Shown: positions 1 through 8,998 of the stretch, in pieces
Layout: each line of letters begins with the position of its first letter
Numbering within the stretch: the first letter of the stretch is position 1
From: Pinirhizobacter soli
GTDB lineage: Bacteria > Pseudomonadota > Gammaproteobacteria > Xanthomonadales > Rhodanobacteraceae
Direction of reading: 5' to 3'
NCBI RefSeq assembly: GCF_015905305.1
Contig: NZ_JADZLQ010000002.1
Span: 434,001 to 498,000, forward strand
DNA: 64,000 nt
Translations under genes and position numbers: made by a program
The notes under the pieces: model-generated
Databases searched by the model: none
The model's input: only the letters and a program-made list of their open reading frames with translations
Told to the model about the DNA's origin: nothing

Positions 1-176
1 AGGCGCGTCAGCACCAGCGGGAACGGCCCGAAGTCGTTCGCGGCGATGCGCATGAACAGGAACGAGCCGCCCCAGATTGCGCCAAGCAGGGTGAGTTCCA
101 CCGGGGTGCGCCAGTCCCGCACCGGGGTGTCGAGGGCGGAGGGGACAACAGGGACGCTGGGGGCAGCCGTGGTCAT
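1..176 (-). CDS. EamA/DMT-family transporter, N-terminal part (cut by window edge)
   Basis: Only the first 58 or so residues are inside the window, read on the minus strand from an ATG at 176. After a short Pro/Ser/Val-rich cytoplasmic head, the sequence runs into a first membrane segment with the motif LLGAIWGGSFLFMRIA. That is the typical opening helix of EamA-type (drug/metabolite transporter) permeases, which usually have ten helices. The substrate cannot be told. The gene is divergent from the LysR regulator that starts at 286, so that regulator is a plausible controller of it. The family is likely; the role is unknown. Confidence 0.7.
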   Translation of the reverse strand, partial: MTTAAPSVPVVPSALDTPVRDWRTPVELTLLGAIWGGSFLFMRIAANDFGPFPLVLTR

Positions 177-285
177 GACGAAGCTCACTTGTGGCTATGT
201 GCCATTTTCGCAAATACAGAGGCGCAGACAAGCGCAAGATTCTTGTTCCACACACGAGTATGATTTGTGTCTGGAGGAATTCCCG

Positions 286-1149
286 ATGCGTTCTGCCCTG
301 TTGCCTGCCCTGGCGGCGTTTGCTTCTGCGGCGCGCCACCAGAATTTCGCCCATGCTGCGGAGGAGCTGCACCTGACGGCCAGTGCCGTTAGCCATCATG
401 TGCGCAAGCTCGAGGCCACCCTGGGGGTCTCGTTGTTCCAGCGCCATGCGCGCGGTGTGGCGCTTACGCCCGAGGGACGCCTCCTGGCCGACGCCACGGG
501 CTCCGCCCTGGCCGACATCGACGGCGTGCTCGATGGCCTGCGCCGCCACCGCCGGGACAGCACCCTGCGCGTTACCGCCCTGCCCTCATTCTCCAGCCGC
601 TGGCTGATGCCGCGCATCGCCGACTTCGTGGCGGCGCATCCGCATATCCACGTGGCCATCGATACCGACCGCACCCTGGTGCGTTTCGACGAAGGCGGCC
701 CTGACATCGGCATCCGCTATGGCATGGGCCAGTGGCAGGGGCTGGTATCGCGCTTCCTGATGGACGAAACCCTCCAGGCCATGGCTTCGCCGGCGGTGGC
801 TGCGACCGTGAAGACGCCAGCGGACGTGGCCAACCTGCCGCTGGTGACCGACATCGCCCCGGAAGGCTGGCGCGAATGGTTCCGCGCTGCGGGCCTCAAG
901 CCACCCCACTCGCCGCGCATCCACACCATCAACGATTCGAGCGACGGCCTGATCGCCGCCAGCCACGGCCTGGGTGTCATCCTGGCGCGCAGCCGCCTGG
1001 CGACAAGCCACTTGGCCGACGGCAGCCTGGTAGCCCTGCCGGGCCCGGAAATGCCGGCGCGCTACGCGTACTACGTGGTGCATTCCGCCCACCGGGCGCC
1101 GAGTCCGGCGGCGTTGGCCTTCATGGCGTGGATCGAACGGCAGGTGTAG
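286..1149 (+). CDS. LysR-family transcriptional regulator (GcvA-like)
   Basis: The protein has 287 residues. The N-terminal winged helix-turn-helix (about 5-65) carries AAEELHLTASAVSHHVRKLE, the LysR recognition region, followed by a substrate-binding domain (about 90-285) with the SSDGLIAASHGLGVILARS stretch usual in GcvA-like members. I chose the ATG at 286 because GGAGGA lies seven bases upstream and the N-terminus then matches the family length; longer in-frame starts would add an unrelated tail. It is divergent from the EamA transporter, a common regulator-target arrangement. It ends only six bases before the convergent ABC exporter gene. The effector is unknown. Confidence 0.9.
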   Translation: MRSALLPALAAFASAARHQNFAHAAEELHLTASAVSHHVRKLEATLGVSLFQRHARGVALTPEGRLLADATGSALADIDGVLDGLRRHRRDSTLRVTALPSFSSRWLMPRIADFVAAHPHIHVAIDTDRTLVRFDEGGPDIGIRYGMGQWQGLVSRFLMDETLQAMASPAVAATVKTPADVANLPLVTDIAPEGWREWFRAAGLKPPHSPRIHTINDSSDGLIAASHGLGVILARSRLATSHLADGSLVALPGPEMPARYAYYVVHSAHRAPSPAALAFMAWIERQV

Positions 1150-1155
1150 CCGGGG

Positions 1156-2994
1156 TTACTCCACCCCGACGAAGCCACCGGTCTGGTGCGCCCACAGGCG
1201 CGCATACAGCCCACCGCTTTCCACCAGCTGCGCGTGGGTGCCGGTTTCCACCACCTTGCCCTGCTCCATCACGATCAGGCGGTCCATGCGCGCGATGGTG
1301 GACAGGCGATGGGCGATGGCGATAACCGTCTTGCCTTCCATCAGCGTTTCCAGGCTCTCCTGGATCGCCGCTTCCGCTTCGGAATCCAGGGCGGAGGTCG
1401 CTTCGTCGAGCACCAGGATCGGCGCGTCCTTCAGCAGCACGCGCGCGATGGCGATACGCTGGCGCTGGCCGCCGGACAGTTTCACGCCACGCTCGCCGAC
1501 GTGGGCGTCGTAGCCGGTGCGGCCTTCGCCATCGTTCAAGTTGGGAATGAATTCATCGGCGCGCGCCTTGCGCACGGCCTCGCGCACTTGCGCCTCGGTG
1601 GCGTCGGGGCGGCCGTAAAGGATGTTGTCGCGGATGGAACGATGCAGCAGCGAGGTATCCTGGGTCACCACGCCGATCTGCGAGCGCAGGCTTTCCTGCT
1701 CGACGCGGGCGATGTCCTGGCCATCGATCAGGATATGTCCGCTTTCCAGGTCGTACAGGCGCAGCAATACGTTGACCGTGGTCGACTTGCCGGCGCCGGA
1801 CGGCCCAACCAGGCCGATTTTCTCGCCAGGCCGGATATCAAGGTCCAGGCCTTCGATCACCCCGTCCTGCTTGCCGTAGTGGAAGCTCACGCGTTCAAAC
1901 CGGATGCCACCGTGGGTAACGTGCAGCGGCACTGCGTCCGCGCGGTCGACTACCGTGCGCTCCTGCGCGATGGTGGTGATGCCGTCCTGCACGGTGCCGA
2001 CGTCCTCGAAGATGCCGTTGACCACCCACATGATCCAGCCGGACATGTTGTTGATACGGATCACCAGGCCCACCGCCAGCGCCACCTCGCCCACCGATAC
2101 CGCGCCACGCACCCACAGCCACAAGGCCAGGCCCGTGGTGGTGGCGATCAGGAAGCCGTTGAGCGTGGTGATGGATGCATCCATCGAGGTAACCATGCGC
2201 GAGGAGCGCTGGATCTTCCCGGTGAGTTCGTCCAGGGCTTCCTTCGCATAGCCTTCCTCGCGATGGGTGTGGGCGAACAGCTTGAGCGTAAGCACGTTGC
2301 TGTAGCCGTCGACGATGCGTCCCATGAGCTTCGACCGCGCCTCCGACGCGCGCCAGGAACGCTCCTTCACCCGCGGCACGAAGAACCGCAGCATGGCTAC
2401 ATAGAAGGCGATCCACACCACCAGGGGGATCGCAAGCCACACGTCGGCGCGGGCGAACAGGTAGATGGCGGTGCCTGCGTAAACCGTGACATACCAGATG
2501 GCGTCGACCACCTGCACCGCCGAGGTACGCAGCGAAGCGCCCGTCTGCAGGATGCGCTGGGCGATGCGGCCGGCAAAATCGTTCTGGAAGAAACCCAGGC
2601 TCTGCTTCAGCACATAGCGATGGTGCTGCCAGCGCATCATGTTGGTGAAGCCCGGGGTGAGCGTCTGGTTGACCAGAAGATCGTGCAGGAAGATGAAGAG
2701 CGGACGCAGTACCAGCGTCACCAGCGCCATCCACGCCAGGCTGCCGCCGTGGACGCGGAAGAAATCTTTCGCCGGGGTCTTGCCGGCCATGTCGACGATG
2801 CGGCCCAGGAAGTCGAACAGCGCCACTTCCACGAAGGCCACCAGCAGGCCCAGCACCAGCGCTACAGCAAATATCTTCCATACCTGGCGCAGGTAATACA
2901 CATAGAAGCGCACGACGGTCTTCGGCGGCACCTGGTCGGGCGCCTCGCGGAAGATGTCGATCAGGGATTCGAACCAGCGGAACATTGACGCCAT
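1156..2994 (-). CDS. ABC exporter, fused permease and ATPase (MsbA/ABCB type)
   Basis: A 612-residue half-transporter. The N-terminal half is a six-helix exporter membrane domain. The C-terminal half is a nucleotide-binding domain with Walker A GPSGAGKST near residue 400, signature LSGGQRQRIAIAR near 506, Walker B ILVLDEATSALD and the switch-histidine region AIAHRLSTI. It probably works as a homodimer in the inner membrane. The substrate is not evident; no lipid A or toxin genes are adjacent, so I do not call it MsbA. ATGs at 2994 and 2985 are both possible; nothing upstream of 2994 looks like transporter sequence. It is divergent from the AraC-type regulator at 3065. Confidence 0.88.
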   Translation of the reverse strand: MASMFRWFESLIDIFREAPDQVPPKTVVRFYVYYLRQVWKIFAVALVLGLLVAFVEVALFDFLGRIVDMAGKTPAKDFFRVHGGSLAWMALVTLVLRPLFIFLHDLLVNQTLTPGFTNMMRWQHHRYVLKQSLGFFQNDFAGRIAQRILQTGASLRTSAVQVVDAIWYVTVYAGTAIYLFARADVWLAIPLVVWIAFYVAMLRFFVPRVKERSWRASEARSKLMGRIVDGYSNVLTLKLFAHTHREEGYAKEALDELTGKIQRSSRMVTSMDASITTLNGFLIATTTGLALWLWVRGAVSVGEVALAVGLVIRINNMSGWIMWVVNGIFEDVGTVQDGITTIAQERTVVDRADAVPLHVTHGGIRFERVSFHYGKQDGVIEGLDLDIRPGEKIGLVGPSGAGKSTTVNVLLRLYDLESGHILIDGQDIARVEQESLRSQIGVVTQDTSLLHRSIRDNILYGRPDATEAQVREAVRKARADEFIPNLNDGEGRTGYDAHVGERGVKLSGGQRQRIAIARVLLKDAPILVLDEATSALDSEAEAAIQESLETLMEGKTVIAIAHRLSTIARMDRLIVMEQGKVVETGTHAQLVESGGLYARLWAHQTGGFVGVE

Positions 2995-3064
2995 TGTAAC
3001 TGCCCCGGGAAGCCCGGCGGGGTATTCTCGGACCGGAGAAGCCGTCCACAGGACATGCGTGCCC

Positions 3065-3877
3065 ATGGGTTTCCTTCGCATCACCCCGCCGCCGCCGCTG
3101 GCTGCCCTGGTCGAGGCGATCTGGGACTGGGACCTCCCGGCCCCGGGGCACGCGTTCGACCGTATCCTGCCGCTGCCCACCGCTTCGCTGATCATCAACC
3201 TGGCCCAGGACGAAACACGCCTCTACGCCAGCGAAGATGCACCCTGCACGCGCCTGCCCGGCAGCGTGATCTCCGGGCCCTTCACAGGCAGCTTCGTCAT
3301 CGATACGGCCGAGCAGGTACGGGTGATGGGGGTGAATTTCCGCCCGGGTGGCGCATGGCCCCTGTTCGGCACCGACCTTGATGCCCTGGCCGACCGGGAC
3401 ACCCCGCTCGATGCGGTAGCAGGACCCACGGCCGTTGCCCTGCGCGAGCGCCTGTTGCATGAACCCTCCCCCGCCGTGCGCGTGGCGCTGGTGCAGTCGT
3501 GGCTTGAGTCACGGCTGGGGCGCGTGCAGCTGGATGCGGCGGTAATGGCCGCCACGGGCATGCTTGATCTGGACCCGGCATGGGCGCGCATCAGCGACAT
3601 CGTGCGGACGACCGGGCTGTCATCGCAGCGGTTGGGTTTGCTGTTCCGACGCCAGGTTGGGCTCACGCCCAAACGTTATGCGCGGCTGCGACGCTTCCAT
3701 GGTGTGATCGACGCGATCGGCATAGAGCGCCCATTCGAGTGGGCCAACGTCGCCGTCGACGGCGGCTACGCCGACCAGGCCCACTTAGTTCATGAGTTCC
3801 GGCACTTCGCCGGCATGACGCCGGGTGAGTATCTTCGCCGCCGCGGCCCACACTCGCGCCACGTACCGCTGGACTGA
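3065..3877 (+). CDS. AraC-family transcriptional regulator
   Basis: The protein has 270 residues. The N-terminal about 120 residues look like the DUF6597-type sensor domain found in many AraC proteins (LAALVEAIWDWDLP, then PLPTASLIINLAQ). The C-terminal AraC double helix-turn-helix carries VGLTPKRYARLRRFH and, near the end, YADQAHLVHEFRHFAGMTPGEY, the family signature. The ATG at 3065 is chosen; a GTG six bases upstream is in frame and cannot be excluded. The next gene on the same strand, a VOC-fold protein 67 bases away, is a plausible target or partner. The ligand is unknown. Confidence 0.88.
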   Translation: MGFLRITPPPPLAALVEAIWDWDLPAPGHAFDRILPLPTASLIINLAQDETRLYASEDAPCTRLPGSVISGPFTGSFVIDTAEQVRVMGVNFRPGGAWPLFGTDLDALADRDTPLDAVAGPTAVALRERLLHEPSPAVRVALVQSWLESRLGRVQLDAAVMAATGMLDLDPAWARISDIVRTTGLSSQRLGLLFRRQVGLTPKRYARLRRFHGVIDAIGIERPFEWANVAVDGGYADQAHLVHEFRHFAGMTPGEYLRRRGPHSRHVPLD

Positions 3878-3944
3878 CCGGGAAAATTTACAAGAACGTA
3901 CCTGGCTTCCCGACTAGCCTTGAGCTATCCATCAGGAGACGACC

Positions 3945-4370
3945 ATGCCCAGCACCATCATTCCCGGCCTGCGCTACCGCGATGCCCACGCCGCCATCGA
4001 TTTCCTCTGCAAGGCCTTCGGCTTCAATCGCCATGCCGTGTACGAGGCAGACGACGGCAGCGTGATGCATGCCCAGCTCACCTATGGCGCAGGGATGATC
4101 ATGCTCGGCTCCGTGCGCAAGGACGATTCGCTCTATAGCCGGTTATCGGTACAGCCCGATGAAATCGACGGCCGGGAAACGCAATGTGCCTGCGTCACCG
4201 TGACCGACTGCCGCACCCACTACGAGCACGCCAAGGCGGCCGGCGCGCGCATCGTCGATGAGTACGAGGAAAAGCCCTATGGCGGTGCCGGTTATGCCGC
4301 GGCCGATCCCGAGGGCCACATCTGGTGGTTCGGCAGCTACGACCCCTGGGCGGAGCCTGCTGCGAACTAA
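3945..4370 (+). CDS. VOC-family (glyoxalase/PhnB-like) protein
   Basis: A 141-residue protein with the paired beta-alpha-beta-beta-beta repeats of the vicinal oxygen chelate fold. The first repeat opens with IIPGLRYRDAHAAIDFLCKAFGF and the second ends with AADPEGHIWWFGSY, as in PhnB and glyoxalase-like proteins. AGGAG stands six bases before the ATG. Reactions in this superfamily vary widely (isomerases, dioxygenases, antibiotic-binding proteins), so the substrate is not assigned. It lies just downstream of an AraC-type regulator, a frequent pairing. Confidence 0.85.
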   Translation: MPSTIIPGLRYRDAHAAIDFLCKAFGFNRHAVYEADDGSVMHAQLTYGAGMIMLGSVRKDDSLYSRLSVQPDEIDGRETQCACVTVTDCRTHYEHAKAAGARIVDEYEEKPYGGAGYAAADPEGHIWWFGSYDPWAEPAAN

Positions 4371-4466
4371 ACGCATCCACTGACACGACGCAACGGCGAA
4401 AGCTGACGGCAACATGTTCAACGTCATGATGGGATGTCCGTCCTCCCATGCCGAAGGAACGCGTCC

Positions 4467-4748
4467 GTGTACCTGCCAAGATTGTTCAGCCTGGTGTTGC
4501 TTCTGGCCAGCGTCGTGCCCACCGTGGCCAACGCCGCGCAAAGTGTCCGGTTCGGATCGGCCCTGATCGTGGTGGGCGATACCGAGGCCAAGGTATTGGC
4601 TGTCGCGGGCAAGCCGGCAGCGCGCTCGGCCATCAAGGCAACGCGAACCCAGTACCAGGGTTCGCGCCTGCAATTCATCGAAGGCAACCGGACCATCATC
4701 ATCGACATACGCGATGGCAAGGTCACGCGTATCGACCACAAGGGTTAG
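4467..4748 (+). CDS. Small secreted protein resembling DUF2845
   Basis: A 93-residue protein with a clear signal peptide (LPRLFSLVLLLASVVPTVANA). The mature part begins RFGSALIVVGDTEAKVLAVAGKP, which follows the pattern of DUF2845 proteins (small periplasmic proteins of unknown role). At the two positions where that family normally has cysteine, this copy has Phe and Ala. I place the start at GTG 4467 because AAGGAA lies upstream at good distance and the signal peptide then has a normal short head; an ATG at 4434 would lengthen it by 11 residues. The function is unknown. Confidence 0.65.
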   Translation: MYLPRLFSLVLLLASVVPTVANAAQSVRFGSALIVVGDTEAKVLAVAGKPAARSAIKATRTQYQGSRLQFIEGNRTIIIDIRDGKVTRIDHKG

Positions 4749-4754
4749 CGCCTG

Positions 4755-5357
4755 TCAGGCTCGCGCTGGCAATGCCCGGTCGACGGCAACGAGCACCAGG
4801 CCCAGTACCGCAAAGAGCACGCCTATCCCCAGGCAGTTCAGCGCCACCTGCGCCGCACCAAGCCGGCCTACGTCCACGAAGGGATAGGGGTACTCGCCCG
4901 TCGCCGCACCACGTGCAACGGTCCAGCCCAGGTACACCGCCGGGAACACCAGCCAACGCAGCGCATCACCCCAGGCCAGTCGCCGATGGGGCGCCAGCAC
5001 GAGCCAGGCCAGGACATAAGCCACCGGCACCGCATGGTGCAGCAGCTCGTCGGCCACCTTCTGCGCGCCCGTGGGCGACCATAGCGACGCCAGGATGATC
5101 GAATAGATCGCCCCGGTTACCGTGATATACAACGCCGCCGCGCCACGCCAGCGCGGCCGGGCGTGACCCGTCGCGACGGCGACACACACCCCGGCCACCA
5201 GCATGTTGCTGAGGATGGTGAAGAAGCTTACGAAGCGCAGCACGATTGCCGCCGTGCTGCCCTCGCCGGTTTGCAGGATCAACACCAGCTGCAATACCAC
5301 CGCCACGCCGGCCAGCAGCGCCAGCAAACCGCCGACAATACGGTCGGCGGCGTTCAT
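4755..5357 (-). CDS. Pr6Pr-family integral membrane protein
   Basis: A 200-residue protein with about six hydrophobic helices and the motifs FFTILSNMLVAGV and LLHHAVPVAYVLAW. These match bacterial Pr6Pr-family proteins, a group related to the FAR-17a/AIG1 membrane fold. A biochemical role is not established for the bacterial proteins. Its ATG overlaps the stop of the upstream M1 peptidase as ATGA, so the two are probably translated together. The coupling suggests joint expression, not a known joint function. Confidence 0.75.
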   Translation of the reverse strand: MNAADRIVGGLLALLAGVAVVLQLVLILQTGEGSTAAIVLRFVSFFTILSNMLVAGVCVAVATGHARPRWRGAAALYITVTGAIYSIILASLWSPTGAQKVADELLHHAVPVAYVLAWLVLAPHRRLAWGDALRWLVFPAVYLGWTVARGAATGEYPYPFVDVGRLGAAQVALNCLGIGVLFAVLGLVLVAVDRALPARA

Positions 5358-7297
5358 CGGCGTGCCGGGAACACGTTGTTGGAGCGGTCGCGGTCGGGCA
5401 GCTTGTGATCCGGATCGATGGTGGCGCTGCGAATGGGCTTGTCGCCGGGTACCAGCACATCGAACGTCACATGCTGCTGCCAGGTTTCCACCGGCACGCG
5501 AATCGATGTGCTGCTGCCGTCGGTGAAGTCCACCTTCAGCGTGGAAGGCATCACCAGCTTGTCGTGGTTGGCAATACCCACCGAATGCTTGCCCGCGTCG
5601 ATGCCGGTCACGGCAAGGTCCAACTGCCAGTTCTGCTCGAACCACCCGCGCCAGAACCAGCCCAGGTCTTCGCCGGTCTCGCTTTCCATCAGGCGGAAGA
5701 AGTCCGACGGCGAAGGATGCTTGTAGGCCCATGCGGCAATGTACTTGCGGAAAGCCGGGTCGAAACGCTCAGGTCCGATAATTTCCTCGCGCAACAGCAC
5801 CAGGCCCAGCGCTGCCTTGAAGTACGTGGCCGGATGGCGGTATTTCTCCTTGACCATGTCCGCGCCCATCAGCAGCGGCGGGGCCTCCTTGTCCGCCAGG
5901 AGCGGCAGGATTTCATCCACCGGATTGCCTCCCTTGGGCGCGTATTCACCGTCGCGCTTGGGCGCAAATTCCCCGTGATTGAAGTTGTCGGCCTCGTAGA
6001 CGTCGATGAACGTGTTGAAACCCTCGTCCATCCACGCATCGCGGCGCTCGTTGCTGCCCACGATCATCGGGAACCAGGTGTGGCCGATCTCATGCGCGGT
6101 GACCATCTGCAACGGCTTGGCCGGCGCTTTCATCGGGTCGAAGACGATGCCGGGGTATTCCATGCCGCTGGCCGCCGAGCCACCCTCGTTGATCGCCACG
6201 GGATACGGATACGGGTACCACTGGCGCGAGAAATACTCCACCGACGATTTCATGAACTCGGTGCTGCGATTCCACAGCGCAGGCGTGGCGCTCTCCACCG
6301 GATACACGCTCATCGCCAGCGCCGTCTTGCCTTGCGGCAGGTTGATGCGCGCGGCGTCCCACACATAGGCCGTGGAGGCACCAAAGGCGACGTCGCGCGT
6401 ATTGGCCATCTTGAAGTGCCAGGTAAGCGTGCCCGACTGCTTCGGACGGCTTGACGGCTGGGTCACTTCCTCCGGCGTGCGGATCATCACCGTCGCATCG
6501 CTTAGCTTCGCCTTGGCAAGGCGTTCACGCTGGGCAGTGGTAAGCACCTCCTCCGGGTTCTGCAGCTCGCCTGAGCCGGCGACGATCATGTTCCAGGGCA
6601 CGGTGATGAAGTAGTCGAAATTCCCGTACTCGAGATAGAACTCGCTGTTGAGATAGGGCGCGGTGTCCCACCCGCGCAGGTCGTCGTACACCGCCATGCG
6701 CGGGTACCACTGCGCCATCTCGTAGATGTTGCCGTTCTTGCTGGGATCGAAGCCTGTGCGGCCGCCGAAATTGCCTGGCAGCACGTAGTTGTAGTCGATG
6801 ATGATCTTGAGCTTGCCACCACGCGCCTTCAGTGCCTCGGGAAGCACCAGTTGCATGCGTGTATCGGCGATGACGTACTTGACGTTCTTTGCGCCATGGC
6901 CATCATCCACTTTTACCGAAGTGAAGCGGTAGCCATCGGTATGCTGGGAGGTTGCGCGTCCGGAGGTGAAGTTCCCGCGGGCGTCCTCGCGGAAGCGGTT
7001 CTGTTCCACCTGCAGCCAGAGCACGTCGAGCGCCTCGGGGCTGTTGTTGGTGTAGTCGATGGCGACCTTGCCATCGAGCGTGTTGGCCACCGGATCAAGC
7101 GTGGCGCGAATCTGGTAATCGGCGCGGTTCTGCCAGAACGCATGCCCCGGCACGCCGGCGGGCGAACGCGTTTCACCGGGCGGATTCGGGTAGATGAAGG
7201 GCGCGAAGGCCTCGCGCGGATCGTAGGTTGAAGTCTGTGCCTGCGCGGCACCGGCCAGGACGATGGCCGCGGTCGCGGCGGAAAGGATGCGCTTCAT
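5354..7297 (-). CDS. M1-family zinc metallopeptidase, secreted
   Basis: A 647-residue protein that starts with a signal peptide ending near AGAAQA. The gluzincin motif HEIGH is at 402-406, and the third zinc ligand Glu425 follows 19 residues later in WMDEGF. The substrate-side motif GMEYP at 378-382 stands where aminopeptidases have GAMEN. It should cleave peptides in the periplasm. The N-terminal about 250 residues form the usual beta-rich saddle domain. It is followed by the Pr6Pr gene with an ATGA overlap. The exact specificity is unknown. Confidence 0.9.
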   Translation of the reverse strand: MKRILSAATAAIVLAGAAQAQTSTYDPREAFAPFIYPNPPGETRSPAGVPGHAFWQNRADYQIRATLDPVANTLDGKVAIDYTNNSPEALDVLWLQVEQNRFREDARGNFTSGRATSQHTDGYRFTSVKVDDGHGAKNVKYVIADTRMQLVLPEALKARGGKLKIIIDYNYVLPGNFGGRTGFDPSKNGNIYEMAQWYPRMAVYDDLRGWDTAPYLNSEFYLEYGNFDYFITVPWNMIVAGSGELQNPEEVLTTAQRERLAKAKLSDATVMIRTPEEVTQPSSRPKQSGTLTWHFKMANTRDVAFGASTAYVWDAARINLPQGKTALAMSVYPVESATPALWNRSTEFMKSSVEYFSRQWYPYPYPVAINEGGSAASGMEYPGIVFDPMKAPAKPLQMVTAHEIGHTWFPMIVGSNERRDAWMDEGFNTFIDVYEADNFNHGEFAPKRDGEYAPKGGNPVDEILPLLADKEAPPLLMGADMVKEKYRHPATYFKAALGLVLLREEIIGPERFDPAFRKYIAAWAYKHPSPSDFFRLMESETGEDLGWFWRGWFEQNWQLDLAVTGIDAGKHSVGIANHDKLVMPSTLKVDFTDGSSTSIRVPVETWQQHVTFDVLVPGDKPIRSATIDPDHKLPDRDRSNNVFPARR

Positions 7298-7337
7298 GGG
7301 ACCCCGGACCTGTTGGCAAGGTCACGAGAATAACCCG

Positions 7338-7356
7338 CCGCGGGAGTTTCCCGCGG
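7338..7356. other. GC-rich hairpin
   Basis: CCGCGGGA and TCCCGCGG form a perfect 8-bp stem with a three-base loop, between the isocitrate dehydrogenase stop and the M1 peptidase start. There is no T tract on either side, so it is at best a weak or factor-dependent end of transcription. Confidence 0.4.
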
Positions 7357-7426
7357 GGGTCCTAAGTCATGTACGTCGACGCCCCCTTGGGCACTGGCCG
7401 CAGAAAATTACGCCGCCAGCGGGGAT

Positions 7427-7452
7427 GGGGTCAGGGTAATGACTCTGACCCC
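7427..7452. repeat. Palindrome GGGGTCAG-N10-CTGACCCC, possible REP-like element or terminator
   Basis: Two perfect 8-base arms, GGGGTCAG and CTGACCCC, flank ten bases (GGTAATGACT). It begins about 20 bases after the stop of the isocitrate dehydrogenase gene. No T run follows on the minus strand. The TCAGAGTCATT character seen on the minus strand resembles intergenic palindromes that I associate with REP-type repeats, but only one copy was noticed in this window. Confidence 0.4.
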
Positions 7453-7470
7453 CAATGAACCGCCGATGGA

Positions 7471-8487
7471 TTACGCCGTGGCGCGGATGCGCTCGACGAT
7501 GGCGTCGGCGAATGTTTCCGTGCTGCCCGTGCCGCCGATGTCCGGCGTGACACGGTCGCGCGCTTCCATGGTGTCGCGGATCGCCTGGCGGACGCGCGCA
7601 CCCTTGGCCACCATGTCCAGGTGGTCGAGCATGTCGGCCGCGGCCAGCAACAGGGCGCAGGGGTTGGCGATGTTCTTGCCGGCGATGTCCGGTGCCGAAC
7701 CGTGCACGGCTTCGAAGATGGCCGCGCCCTTGCCGATGTTCGCACCCGGTGCCAGGCCCAGGCCGCCGACGAGGCCGGCGCAAAGGTCGGAGAGGATGTC
7801 GCCGAACAGGTTGGTGGTGACGATCACATCGAACTGATACGGGTTCATCACCAACTGCATGCAGGTGTTGTCCACGATCATCTCGTTGAACTCGATGTCG
7901 GCGTATTCCTTGGCCACTTCACGCGCAACGTTCAGGAACAGGCCCGACGACGTCTTCATGATGTTGGCCTTGTGCACGGCCGTGATCTTCTTGCGGCCCT
8001 TGCTGCGTGCCATCTCGAAGGCATAACGCACGATGCGCTCGGAGCCCTTGCGGGTGTTGCGGATGATCGACTGCGCCACCTGGCCGTCTTCGGACAGCGT
8101 CTGGCCTTCGGCCAGGTACGCGCCCTCGGTGTTCTCGCGCACCGTGATGATGTCGATGTTCTCGTAGCGCGCCTTGGTGCCGGGGAAGCTGATCGCCGGA
8201 CGCACGTTCGCGTAGAGGTCGAAGTGGCGGCGGAGCGTGACGTTGATCGAAGTGAAGCCACCGCCGATCGGGGTGGTGAGCGGACCCTTCAGTGCCACGG
8301 TGTGCTTGGTGATGAGGTCGATGGTGGCCTGGGGCAGCAGGTCGCCGTGCTTTTCCAGGGCGACCACGCCGGCGTCGGCGAACTCATACGACAGGCCGCA
8401 GTCGAGGGCGTCGATCACGCGCAGCGTGGCGTTCATGATCTCCGGGCCGATACCGTCGCCGGGGATCACGGCAATCGTCTTGCTCAT
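7471..8487 (-). CDS. NAD-dependent isocitrate dehydrogenase
   Basis: A 338-residue beta-decarboxylating dehydrogenase. It converts isocitrate to 2-oxoglutarate in the cytoplasmic TCA cycle. Seen directly: [12 protein letters not shown] at the start, the substrate-binding RENTEGAYL region, KANIMK with the catalytic lysine, and the metal site ending [11 protein letters not shown]. The short length and loops fit the homoisocitrate/isocitrate NAD-type group used by Xanthomonadales rather than the roughly 415-residue NADP enzyme Icd. 3-Isopropylmalate dehydrogenase is the main alternative, but the sequence around the substrate loop fits isocitrate better. AAGGAG precedes the ATG. Confidence 0.85.
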   Translation of the reverse strand: MSKTIAVIPGDGIGPEIMNATLRVIDALDCGLSYEFADAGVVALEKHGDLLPQATIDLITKHTVALKGPLTTPIGGGFTSINVTLRRHFDLYANVRPAISFPGTKARYENIDIITVRENTEGAYLAEGQTLSEDGQVAQSIIRNTRKGSERIVRYAFEMARSKGRKKITAVHKANIMKTSSGLFLNVAREVAKEYADIEFNEMIVDNTCMQLVMNPYQFDVIVTTNLFGDILSDLCAGLVGGLGLAPGANIGKGAAIFEAVHGSAPDIAGKNIANPCALLLAAADMLDHLDMVAKGARVRQAIRDTMEARDRVTPDIGGTGSTETFADAIVERIRATA

Positions 8488-8614
8488 GGGGGAACTCCTT
8501 GGAGATGGCGGGGCCTTCTGGCGCCTGCCCGGGGAATGAAATCAGCCAATTATCGGCGATTTCGCCCTCATCTCACAAGGGAATGGCCACTCAGGGCCTC
8601 TTGGGGCCCAACCC

Positions 8615-8998
8615 TCAGGCGTGATCGGCGCAGGCCGCCGCGTCGCCTTCGCCAGCTTCCAGCGTGTCCAGGAAATCCACGCCACGGCGCAGATGGGGAA
8701 TGACGATGGAACCGCCCACCACCAGGCCCACGCTGAACACCTCGAAGAATTCCTCGCGGTTCACCCCGGCTTCCTTGCACTGGGCAACGTGGTAGCTGAT
8801 GCAGTCGTCGCAACGCAGCACCAGCGATGCCACCAGGCCCAGCATTTCCTTGGTTTTCACGTCCAGGGCGCCGGCACGGTAGGTCTGGGTATCCAGGGCG
8901 AAGAAACGGCGTATCACCTGGTTGTCCTGCCCCAGGATGCGCTCGTTCATCCGCTCGCGGAACTCGGTAAATTCCTTGACCCGCTCGTTCCCGGACAT
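8615..8998 (-). CDS. Carboxymuconolactone decarboxylase/AhpD-like protein
   Basis: A 127-residue all-helical protein with the redox signature CDDCISYH (Cys63, Cys66, His70), as in AhpD-like members of the CMD family that relay electrons to peroxidases. Its start overlaps the stop of the glutaredoxin gene by one base (TGATG), so the two are coupled. This pairing with a dithiol glutaredoxin favours a thiol-redox role over aromatic degradation. The partner peroxidase is not in the window. Confidence 0.85.
   Translation of the reverse strand: MSGNERVKEFTEFRERMNERILGQDNQVIRRFFALDTQTYRAGALDVKTKEMLGLVASLVLRCDDCISYHVAQCKEAGVNREEFFEVFSVGLVVGGSIVIPHLRRGVDFLDTLEAGEGDAAACADHA

Noticed and set aside
1186-2988. 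600-codon open frame on the plus strand opposite the ABC exporter
   Set aside because: It is the antisense frame of a clear ABC transporter; its product is rich in His, Gln, Arg and Asp as expected of GC-biased shadows, with no domain.
8594-8609. GGGCC/GGCCC hairpin after the AhpD-like gene as a terminator
   Set aside because: Only five base pairs, no T tract; too weak in a GC-rich genome.
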